Assembly (NCBI RefSeq): GCF_018139145.2
Contig: NC_059473.1
Span: forward strand, 69,546,707 to 69,610,706
Length of the DNA stretch: 64,000 nucleotides
Reading direction: 5' to 3'
From: Gymnogyps californianus
Lineage: Eukaryota > Chordata > Aves > Accipitriformes > Cathartidae
Within the stretch, counting starts at the first letter, position 1, and every line of letters begins with the position of its first letter. Shown piece after piece: positions 48,113 through 57,790 of the stretch. Both the position numbers and the translations under genes were made by a program. The notes under the pieces are model-generated. The model was not told the DNA's origin and did not search any database. It worked only from the letters and a program-made list of their open reading frames with translations.

Positions 48113-48117
48113 CTAAT
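48113..48117. repeat. 5' target-site duplication of the 48.1-kb LTR
   Basis: CTAAT here, CTAAC at 48720-48724 on the other side of the LTR: four of five bases match. Confidence 0.7.
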
Positions 48118-48381
48118 TGTCCTGGTTTCAGCTGGGACAGAGTTAACTCTCTTCTTAGTAGCTGATACAGTGCTGTGTTTTGGATTTAGTGTAAGAACAA
48201 TGTTGATAACACTCTGATGTTTTAGCTGTTGCTAAGTAGCGCTTATCTTAAGCCAAGGACTTTTCAGTTTCCCATGCTCTGCCAGCAAGCAGGTGTGCAA
48301 GAAGCTGGGAGGGAGCATAGCCGGGGCAGCTGACCTGAACTAGCCAAAGGGGTATTCCATACCATGGAATGTCATGCCCAG

Positions 48382-48389
48382 TATATAAA
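48382..48389 (+). promoter_or_regulatory. TATA box of the 48.1-kb LTR
   Basis: TATATAAA about 265 bases into the LTR, at the place expected for the U3 core promoter and conserved in all three promoter-bearing copies. Initiation would be expected some 25-30 bases downstream, driving rightward transcription. Confidence 0.65.
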
Positions 48390-48589
48390 CTGGGGGGAGT
48401 TGGCAGGGAGGGGTGGATCGCTGCTCTGGCATCCGTCAGTGGGTGGTGAGCAGTTGCATTGTGCATCACTTGTCTTTTCTTGGGTTTTATTTCTCTCTCT
48501 TTTTGTTATCTCCCTTCATTACAATTATTATTATTATTATAATAATTTTATTACTATTAGTTAGCATTATATTTTATTTTACTTTAGTT

Positions 48590-48595
48590 ATTAAA
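48590..48595 (+). promoter_or_regulatory. LTR polyadenylation signal variant ATTAAA
   Basis: ATTAAA before the conserved CTGTTCTTATCTCAGCCCAC block. It is the likely 3'-end signal of the former retroviral transcript. Confidence 0.6.
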
Positions 48596-49471
48596 CTGTT
48601 CTTATCTCAGCCCACAAGTTTTATTTTTTTTTCCTGATCCTCCTCCCCATCCCACTGGGAGGGAGGAGGGGTGAACAGCTGCATGGTGCTTAGTTGCTGG
48701 CTGCGGTCAAATGACGACACTAACCAACCAAAATGTCTTTGTAATCTTACCTATGGCCTCAGATTTGTTCCTTCCTATTGTCTGATACAGTCTTATAGGA
48801 CAATTATAACATACAGCCACAGTCCTCCCTTTAATTGTCCTGATGCAATCTCCAGCTTCATGCCTCTTGAAGAGCAGACTCCTCTCTTAAAGGGGAGACG
48901 CTCCTCTTGGTGAGAAGGTGTCCATCACTTTCTCCTCCACACTTTGCTTGTGCAAACAATGTGCTTTAGCTCCAGAAGATCTGTAGAACTCAGCAAGAAA
49001 ATATCAAGGGCAGGGCTGCTCAAGTGAAGGATTCAAGATAAATCTAAGTTATGAATAAATGGTACCTGAACCACTGCATGGCTCCAGACATGAAGTGTTT
49101 GTGATTTTTTGTGAAGAGTCTCTTGTTCCTTTTTCCTTTTCTTGTGTCACAGTGAGGAGATCCACCTTGCTGCGTTTGGCACATGTGAGAGTGTTGTTGA
49201 GCAGCCTAGCATAAATGTGGCGGCTCTTTGCTGGAGAATAGTCCAGTGAAGTCAGATCTAGCAAAAATATCAAAGCCTGATGAAAGTGGTCTTCAATACA
49301 CTTTCCCTACAGGTATGATCCATGGTATCTATACAAAGTAGAACGTGCTCTTTTTTTTGCGGCAGAGCTATGCTACTCCAGACCCCTCTCGTCCACTGAC
49401 AGGCCTCAGGCTGCTATAATAAAAATATTTCCAAGGTACTCTGTTATTCTGAAGTCAAAAGCAATTTCTCT

Positions 49472-49493
49472 TTAATTAATTAATTAATTAATT
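49472..49493. repeat. (TTAA)5 microsatellite
   Basis: Five perfect TTAA units ending in TT. Confidence 0.95.
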
Positions 49494-51523
49494 TCTCGAT
49501 TATACTCCACTATAACACAGAGAACCTGTACTTACACAGTTAGAGTTAATAATGGTGCAGAGTCCCAGATGGAGGAAGTCCATAAGTATGTGTTTAAGTC
49601 TCTCTTTACTCAGGAGTTTGATAGAACTGAAGCACATGCTTGAAGATTAATAACTGTTTGTCTTAAATGTTTTTCTTAAAAACTTTGTTGGCCTGTATTC
49701 GGGTTTGTGTATGAAAGAAACCACATTTTAGTAGTATATTAGAAGAAGGTAGATCATTAGATAATACAAATAAATCATTGCAGTTCCACTGTCTTCATTA
49801 CTGCAAAGAATCCAGCCCCTGAACCAAGATACTTTGTTCATTTTGTTCTTACCTCTCCCTAATGATACAAGCACTTGCTTTTCAGAGAGTTGTGATTCAT
49901 TTATTTATATTTATCACACAACATTTTTTTAGTGTTTACACTCACTGTTTTATTCTAACTAAGCCAAATTTTTATTTCATACCTTTACTTTCTCTCTGAG
50001 CATATTTCAGCAAAGTACAGATGCGATCTGATTACCATGTGCCAAATATGACTCCTTTTACACTTTTCTATTAAGGCAAGGAAACCTTATTTAACAGTTT
50101 TTTATCAGTTTTGTACAGGAAGAATAACGTTCTGTTCACATAAGAGATTTATGGTTTATTACCTTAAGCTTTTTTATAAAGTGAATTAGTTAAACTCCAT
50201 TGTGGATGTATAACTCAGTTTAAAAGCAGTTTATTTCAGTTTCGCTTAAACAGATTCCAATTTATGCTAAATTGAAAAATACCTCATTTAAACTGCAATA
50301 AAAGTAGCTGCACAACTTCATTTACTGGTTTAGTTAAATTAGTTAGATTTATTACATTTGGTTGAACCAAGATAACAGTATCCCAGATTCAAGGCTAAAA
50401 TTTTAATCTAACGTGTAGCCTGACAAATTTATCAATTTTAGCAGCAGATATGTGCTGGTATTGCTAATTATCTTGCTACTTTGGGCAGTAACTAACAAAG
50501 CCCATGTCTGAAAAGGGTTACTGTGCAGAGCAACCACACTGTGCATGTGAGTGAGACTTAACAGCATGTCACAAGGATCTACCAAACACTTCATACCAAG
50601 AACAAGTTAAAATACTGGATTGGAACAATCCTCAAATGCATCCAGGTGTTTTAAAGAAAAACTGAGCCTTATGCAGATCCTCTTTATGACAGGGAATTGG
50701 TTTGGGAGAAACGTCTTTATTTTCTGAATCATTTTCCAGTGGTCTCAGTGAACTCACATTGAGAAGGGCAAACATTACTATGACTCCTCCAAGGATTCTC
50801 TAAAGTCATGGCTATGTATAACCCTAGCCTAGGTGAAAAGAACTCACTACTCATGTGACCTGTTCTTGCTTGAACTGCATTTTTAAAGATTGTAAGCTTG
50901 CTGCAAGTATGGGTGAGGATTCAGCTGGGCAAAACAGTTAGCAAAGAAAGTCACTTGATGTACAAACAGAAGAATGGAGGCGCCCATGACGTTAGCCTCA
51001 GCCTTGGGCTCCCAGGAATCTGCCACCAGCTCCCCCTCTGGACAGAAATAGTTCCTTGATGACAAAAATGAATTCAAGCACATACTCAGGCAGCACCATA
51101 TTATTACTCTAATGTATCTGAAATGATATAAACTTTTGCAGGGGGACTTCAGATGGCAGAATCAAAGTGCATCAAATTTTCGCCTCAACAGGCAGAATGA
51201 ACAAACATTCACGGAAGTTCTAATTATTCAGACCCAATGAGTGGGTACATGCTCAATTACCACTGTTCTTTAAACTGTTTTTCCCAAGCAAATGAAGTCT
51301 TTTGAAATGATCAAATACCTGTAGCTACCATTTTTTCAACTATCACAGCCTGGTAATTCCAATGTCATTCAAAATAAATTTGTGGCTGGACTCAATGCAT
51401 TTTTTTGTTTTGTTTGTATTTTCAGTTTCATATGTTTGAATACAGACTTTGCTTTTCATAAAATGAAACCTTTCATCATAAACAAATAACAGAAAGCACA
51501 AGTTCTCTATTTAATATTTCATT

Positions 51524-51528
51524 AATAT
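51524..51528. repeat. 5' target-site duplication of the 51.5-kb LTR
   Basis: AATAT here is repeated exactly as AATAT at 52105-52109. Confidence 0.9.
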
Positions 51529-51795
51529 TGTCCTGGTTTCAGCTGGGACAGAGTTAACTTTCTTCTTAGTAGTAGCTGGTACAGTGCTGTGTTTTGGATT
51601 TAGTGTGAGAATGATGTTGATAACACTCTGATGTTTTAGCTGTTGCTAAGTAGCGCTTATCTTAAGCCAAGGACTTTTCAGTTTCCCATGCTCTGCCAGC
51701 AAGCAGGTGTGCAAGAAGCTGGGAGGAACCATAGCCGGGGCAGCTGACCTGAACTAGCCAAAGGGGTATTCCATACCATGGAATGTCATGCCCAG

Positions 51796-51803
51796 TATAT
51801 AAA
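51796..51803 (+). promoter_or_regulatory. TATA box of the 51.5-kb LTR
   Basis: TATATAAA in the conserved GCCCAG-TATATAAA-CTGGGGG context. Confidence 0.65.
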
Positions 51804-51978
51804 CTGGGGGAGTTGGTCAGGAGGTGCGGATCGCTGCTCTGGCATCGGTCAGCGGGTGGTGAGCAATTGCATTGTGCATCACTAGTCTTTTCTTATTTCT
51901 TTTTTTTTTGTTGTATTCTTTTTCATTACAATTATTATTATTCTTAGTTAGTAGTGTATTTTTATTTTTACTTTAGTT

Positions 51979-51984
51979 ATTAAA
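51979..51984 (+). promoter_or_regulatory. LTR polyadenylation signal variant ATTAAA
   Basis: Same position and context as in the 48.1-kb LTR. Confidence 0.6.
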
Positions 51985-53179
51985 CTGTTCTTATGTCAGC
52001 CCACGAGTTTTATTTTTTTCCTTTCCTCCTCCCCACCTCACTGGGAGGGGGAGGGGGAAGCGGCTGCGTGGTGCTGAGTTGCTGACTGGGGTTAAACCAT
52101 GACAAATATATATCTTCATTCAGCTGAATAGGGCTGTTATGGGTATTAACCCTTTCACAAATCATTTCTTCCCCCACTTAAGTTATAAACTATAGTCTAA
52201 GCACTATTTTACTTTACTTTCCCACTACATACAGTTAAACAACTCTAGAAAGTTTGAAAATATGGAGTCATTTACACATATCTGCATACATTTATATGCA
52301 TAAATACACATAGCACAGAAGGTGAAACTCAAAGAATGTGAGTTAAGAAACTGAAATTCTCTTCAAGGGCTGAGCTAGCTTTGAAGGTAGCTCACTGAGC
52401 TGTGAGGTAAACCAAGTACCACATAAATTTATAAACTTACGTGCTTCTTAAAGAGAAGAAACACTACCTTGCAATCAATTTGCAATTAATACACTACCTT
52501 GTTAGCTTGCAAGGTCTAAAGTAAGCACAGGATTCTTTTTTGTTCTTCATCTAGTTTGTGATCCTTTTTTCAGAAGGGGGGAATCTGCTATTTGGAAATT
52601 CCATTTACAATCATTTTCATATCAAAATAGGTATCTTCACATGAAAGTCAGAGGAATCTTTTTTTGAAATAAGTCCTTTTTAAGTTTTTCAAAGAATTCT
52701 TTTCAGAAAAGGCAAGCACCTCATCAGCTCTCACGCACACAAATCTTCAAATGCTATTTTTGAAGAATTACATTTAAAAGTATGTTCAGTCATATACCAA
52801 GCATGAGAAGCTGGAAAAAAAGTCTTTGAATCTGAACTACAGCTCATCATAATCTGGTTAAAATTATCTCCAACACCACCTGTCATTATTAATGCAGGAA
52901 GAGAGGCGGAAAAATACCTTCAGCCCAGCTACATTATTGCAAATGAGGTCCATCTGCTTTTCACTGTTCTGTCATATAATAATAGCAGCTATATTTATGA
53001 TGGATTTAGGATTTTGCCTGTAGTAGATGAATGTGTAACTGCTTTTATTAAAAATGCTTTTCTTTGAGGGCGTTCTATCATCTTAGCAGACTTTATATCT
53101 AATTTTCAGTGTGGAATCCTCAGTCTTTGATATATTCCATTGCTAGGTAAATTATTTTTTCTAATTATTTATATTCTTA

Positions 53180-53209
53180 TTTTATATATATATTCATATA
53201 TATATAAAA
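53180..53209. repeat. Perfect AT-rich inverted repeat (hairpin)
   Basis: TTTTATATATATA, loop TTCA, then TATATATATAAAA: 13-bp perfect arms around a 4-base loop. It may extrude a cruciform. It is not a terminator in any recognisable transcription context. Confidence 0.9.
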
Positions 53210-54007
53210 ATTACTCTATTTAACATTTTGTGTGAAATGGTATAGCTGTGCAGAATCTGATTTAAGGCATAATGGCTATAAGAGCCATTTTATAATAGAC
53301 ATAGTAAAATATTCATTATCTGCATCCTTGAAGGAAACTCATTCAAAAAACAAAATCCACAAAGTAATACTTAATTTCTGAAAGAGAAAGTAAGGACATT
53401 TGTTAAAAACAAATGAAAAGGAAAAGCTTAGAAGACAAAATGTTTGCTGCTATCATGGGTAATGTTCAAAACACAGCAAGAAGATTCAAAGTAAACAATG
53501 GGTGTGTCTACATTAGTTAGAGATGCGGTGCATCGACCCAGGGGCTGTCGTGTGGCTTATTCTTGGCTTGCTGTCTGTTGTCCAAGTCTACATAAATTCC
53601 AGTGACTTTGTGTGCCCCAGAAAGAGTATGCTGGTCAGAACAACAAACTCATCAGTAAGATTTTAAGCAGACTAAAAAAAAGTAAAAGAAGCTATTAGCA
53701 GTAAAAGATATCTTTCAGAAATTCTAATTTGTGTCCAGACTAGAAGAATAGAAAGAATATAATATCTGGGCAGTTAAATGCAAAAGCATGACAACACAGG
53801 CCAAAAAAAGTGTGAGGAAGTACTTTGTAAATGCATTAAACTCAGAAAAGAACCTTTTTTTCCTAGACTCATTAGAAGAGTTCAATCAGGCAAAAAGTCT
53901 TCATTGCCTATAGATGATCAGTATGTTGTATGAGCACTCAAAGAAGACAAGATCACAGCAGAAAAACTAGACTAATTCTTTCTTTCTAACGGTGCTCACT
54001 ACAAGGA

Positions 54008-54053
54008 CTATTTTTTTTTCTCTTTTTCTTTTCCTTTTTTTTTTTTTCCCTTT
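54008..54053 (+). repeat. Pyrimidine (T/C) low-complexity tract
   Basis: About 45 bases almost wholly T and C, including a T14 run. Confidence 0.9.
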
Positions 54054-54379
54054 TGATTATGATTCTAAAATGTCATAGACTGGAAAGCCAGTAGAATAGG
54101 TTTTAGAATAAAGTGATAAAGTAAGTCAATACATGATAAACTGAATAAAGACAAATCACCTGAACTGAATTACATTCACTGAAGAATGAATACATGCAGT
54201 ATGTGCAAATGTCTGACACTTCAAAACTTTTCCTAATTTCTACAATAAAAACATTTTCAGGATGGTTGGAACTGGAACAGAGATGTGCAACAGAGTTGCG
54301 AGGTACTGCAATACTGAATAACTGAGTAACGAAATAACAGATGAAATTAAGTGTTGGTAAAACCTGAAGGTAGCTTCTA

Positions 54380-55012
54380 ATCTGGATCTTTCTAGTCCTT
54401 CTAATCTAGAAAGAGCACTTGGGGGATAGTTTTGAAAATCTCAGCTCAATATTCAGAGGTACTTAAAAGACAAGTAAAATGCTAGAAAGTGTTAGAAGGA
54501 AATAGAGAACAACCCAAAATGTCACTATGCCACTTTAAAGCCATGGTGCAGCCTTACTATGGATAATATGCACAGTTCTACTTACCTGATCTTCAAATAT
54601 ATGAAGCTGAAAGAAGAACTTGAAAAGATGCAGAAAATGGGATAAGGCTGATCAAACAAGCGGAATGACTTCCATAAGAGAAGAAGCTATAACCGTGGAG
54701 GGGAGAAGTTGACAGCCTGTGACTCTACAGCCTGGAGAAGACAGGGCTATAAACTTATATGCAATGACAGATATGATGAAAGAGTGAATAGGAAATTATT
54801 TTTTTCATTATTTCTCCTACTAGGGATGTTAAATGAAATTGAGAACTAAAAAAATGGAAGGACTTTCTTTATGCTCCACACATTTCAGTTATGGAATTCA
54901 TTGCTATCAGGTTCTTTGAATGCCAGAATTTTAAATGGACTAGAAAAGTTACCATAGAAATTTATGGAAGAAAGGTTCATTATAGGCTACTGAACAAAAT
55001 AAACTGGATGCA
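54380..55012 (+). mobile_element. Ancient CR1 LINE fragment (RT C-terminus to near 3' end)
   Basis: The best of the old CR1 copies. In order it shows TTGAAAATCTCAGCTCAATA, GTTAGAAGGAAATAGAGAAC, CACTATGCCACTTTAAAGCC, CTTGAAAAGATGCAGAAAAT, ACGACTTCCAT-like text (AATGACTTCCATAAGAGAAG), CTACAGCCTGGAGAAGACAG, AAAGAGTGAATAGG, TTATGGAATTCATTGCTATC and ATTTATGGAAGAAAGGTTCA then GGCTACTGAAC. This order matches the RT C-terminal and 3' part of the CR1 group widespread in turtles and crocodilians. Indels and stops abolish the frame. The copy lacks a recognisable 3' terminal repeat and is 5'-truncated. It is probably much older than copies A and B. Confidence 0.85.
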
Positions 55013-57699
55013 AATTCTTGTTCAGAAAATCCTTGAAATATTGATTAACTGAAGCTGGGAGGATACACAAGGAGAAATAAGTCTGCTTGTTCTGCTGTAA
55101 TATTCATTGCCTAACCACAGACACATTACCAGATAAAATGTACATTTGCTGAGATTTTTGTTCATTCTTGTATCTTATACAAGGCAAATAAAAGTAAAGA
55201 AGTAAAAATACGTATCATCACCAAATTTATTATAGTTGATAAGAAGCTCAAATTTGGAAGATTCAGAATGCTCTCATCTCTCAATTCTCTCCCACTTAAG
55301 CTATTGCAAGGTATCACATGCACTGGTATGAGTGGTTGGGGTGGGCTTACTAATAATGAACATTTCTCTCAAAGACCAATAGTAATTGTTTCAGATCATA
55401 TCAAATATTCACGTTTCCATGAAAGAAACTTCCATTTTTCCCACTACTTGTATTGTGACTGACTCATTGTTCTTCCTCCTCGCTTAGCATGCACAGAGAA
55501 TTTTCCTCTTAAACTTACACAGCAGCACAAATCCTAATCAATTTTAATTGCAATTATTAAGATGCACATTTGTAAAACTCCCATTCCATGATCTGGGATC
55601 CGTATAGGATTTAAACATGAAGAAAATTAAAAGGGGCATTTTTCTCTATGATAGGAAATACTTTACTGTGTGATGCCTTGCAGCAAGTGAACTAACTCCC
55701 TGGAAGGATCAAAGAATTGAAAAACAAATTGTTGGGAATCTAAACGGCAAAGGATGTAAAGTAGAAAACTTGAGCGTGGCTCACAGCTTGTGTCATGTTC
55801 TAAAAGTAGTCACACTTACACTTATCCTGCAAGGATCAGTTCCAGAAATATGAGCCCAGCACTACGAATAGCATATGACTTCTAACCTCACTACCCACAG
55901 GATGGATAACTAAACATAGGAAACATGGCCATGCAGAGACTGAAAAGCCATCTTGGGATGTTAAACAGTTAGGGGTATGTACCAACACCTTGAATTTCAC
56001 CTTAGGGTTAATTGATAGCTGTTGGAAAATACACAGCAGCACCGAAATATACACCTGACATTCTGACTGAGAAGGCTAGCAATCTAGTTTATGTTACCTG
56101 TTGCTACCATGTGAATAACTCATTGCAGTAATGAGTTTCTTAAATTGACAAAGCAAGGTCAGCTCATGTGGAAGGAATGAAGAGGACCCGCGTGCCTGAT
56201 CAGGCTTTCTTTTTGGCCATTTTTCATCTTGAAGATCTTGCAAAAACCTGCAAAATTTTGTGACTAGGGAAACTACTTTGAAGGGATATTCTTTCATCTG
56301 TGTTTTGGTTTTAAATAACAATTTGCATTTAATTACTTTCAGGTGCACCAGATATAAACTAGGAATATGCAACAGCCAGTTGCTTTGGCTTTATGCCTGA
56401 TATATGAATTTGCATTAGTGGGATTGACATTTTTGTGCTATACTTAAAAAGTTTTGTGTAAGGATGGATAAAGTCAACTGGAATGATACAAACAATTTTA
56501 AACAGTAAAAGAGAAAAATTTCTCAATGGCCTACAAAATGTTAGAGAGAGCTTTCTTAATCATAACTTAATAAATTCTAAATAATCATATTTAATTAAAT
56601 AAACTTACACCAGGGAATGCTGAGTTACTCACGATTTTATTCCCTGAAGAGTGAGAGCTTCCTGAAATCGTATGGTACTGTTAGCTGATGTCATTTGAAA
56701 CAAAAACTCCTTCCAACCAAAGCCCTGAACAATTATTGACTTTTCTAACTTCACATTGCAAACTCAAAACACAGTCTTCATATTCTAACAGTTCAAGAAA
56801 TATCTCCTGAAAGTTTCAGGTCTCTTCTGCAGTGATGCCAAAAAAGTGCTGAGAGAGGATAAAGCATATAGAAAATGCTGAGTTTTCAACTGCTAAAAGG
56901 AGGTTATCTTGTAAAATCACTAGGGATTTCTCCATGGATTTTTGAAAGCTTTTCAGTAGAAGCAAGACAGCAACGTAGCAGATCATTTTGGTTTTGTTGA
57001 TTTTGTCAGACTGAGGATGCTTTGTCAAATACTACTATTACAAGTCATATTTCAAAGCAGTTTCATAGAAATTAGAAGGTTTTTTTGGTTCACTTTCACG
57101 TTTTTTTGAGGGATAAGGAACAAAATCTGTATTCTGTTTTATAACTGAGACACAAAAAGGATTTTGAATTAATTTAACTTCATGGATTTAAAATAATGAC
57201 AACTTAATTTAAGAACCATTGGAAGAAATCATTATTTTACCCTTAAACTTCACTGAATGCTCTTTATCTGATTTCTGCTACTATGCATACATGAGTGACA
57301 GAGCAGAGGTTTGCTCTAGTGTGTTCCTGACAGTATAGCCAACTCATTCTTTGTGGTATGCTGTAAACTACAGGACTTATTTCACGTTAAGGCAGTAGGA
57401 AGATTTATTATAGTGTTTTGCTGAGTCTCACTTAAACCCTTGTCAAGCTCCTGACAAGCCTCCAATATTGGATAACTCTTTTAGACTGTTTGGGTATTTT
57501 CCACATACCTCATGTTTACAGGTCCTGGCCTGTAATGAATAATATATTTAATAATGGTATTAAAATAAGATTTTTTATGGCAAGAAGACTATCTTTGTTG
57601 AAATGAAGGCAGACCAGGTCAAACTTAACTTTTGAAATAACTTCCCTGAACTATCTATTCAAAATGGAGCAGTTCCTACACAAGTTGTTGGGAAGACCT
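55013..57699. other. Unique AT-rich sequence, no gene seen
   Basis: No exon, RNA gene or clear repeat recognised. Confidence 0.5.
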
Positions 57700-57724
57700 A
57701 CTCATAGCACCAAGCGGCTGTACA

Positions 57725-57790
57725 CATAGGAGGTGTGACTGAAATGTGGGAGACCCAGCTTAGGTACTCAGTTCTGAGTCAGAAAAAAAG
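57725..57790 (+). mobile_element. Possible MIR-like SINE head remnant
   Basis: GACTGAAATGTGGGAGACCC followed by AGCTTAGGTACTCAG resembles the GTGGGAGACCCAGGTTC stretch of amniote MIR heads, next to an eroded box B. Box A is not convincing. Confidence 0.35.

Larger units (their letters stand above)
46641..48117. other. Unique AT-rich sequence, no gene seen
   Basis: No gene. A C12 run lies at 47171-47182. Otherwise it is ordinary AT-rich sequence up to the LTR border. Confidence 0.5.
48118..48719 (+). mobile_element. Avian ERVL-like solo LTR
   Basis: A 602-bp LTR running from TGTCCTGGTTTCAGCTGGGA to ...GACGACA, with TG...CA ends. A 5-bp target duplication (CTAAT/CTAAC, one mismatch) flanks it, and 5 bp is the usual size for ERVL-type elements. 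In order it shows a U3 region, a TATATAAA box, an AT-rich R region with an ATT microsatellite, an ATTAAA polyadenylation signal, the conserved CTTATCTCAGCCCACAAG block and a C-rich then G-rich U5 end. No primer-binding site, polypurine tract or retroviral gene adjoins it, so it is a solo LTR left by recombination between the two LTRs of a former provirus. It is very similar to the copy at 51.5 kb: in the first 280 bases I count seven substitutions and one 3-base indel. Confidence 0.95.
48720..51528. other. Unique sequence between two solo LTRs
   Basis: I see no retroviral primer-binding site after the left LTR, no polypurine tract before the right one, and no gag, pol or env-like frame between them. 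The sequence is ordinary AT-rich DNA with a (TTAA)n tract at 49.47 kb. No gene recognised. Confidence 0.7.
51529..52104 (+). mobile_element. Avian ERVL-like solo LTR
   Basis: A 576-bp LTR from TGTCCTGGTTTCAGCTGGGA to ...GGTTAAACCATGACA, flanked by a perfect 5-bp duplication AATAT. Organisation is as in the 48.1-kb copy: TATATAAA box, ATT-rich R region, ATTAAA signal, CTTATGTCAGCCCACGAG block and GC-rich U5. The ATT microsatellite is shorter here, which explains much of the length difference. The perfect duplication and close similarity to its neighbour suggest a fairly recent insertion from the same subfamily. No internal retroviral sequence adjoins it. It has the same strand as the 48.1-kb copy and lies 2.8 kb downstream of it. 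Confidence 0.97.
52105..54379. other. Unique AT-rich sequence, no gene seen
   Basis: No gene. It contains a perfect AT hairpin at 53.18 kb and a T-rich pyrimidine tract at about 54008-54053. Confidence 0.5.

Noticed and set aside
48248..48637. Open frames of 66-74 codons over the 48.1-kb LTR as genes
   Set aside because: They lie inside LTR noncoding regions (U3 and R/U5), and related LTR copies do not preserve them.
48118..52104. Full-length endogenous retrovirus bounded by two LTRs
   Set aside because: Each LTR has its own flanking duplication, the outer flanks do not match, and the 2.8 kb between them shows no primer-binding site, polypurine tract or retroviral frames.
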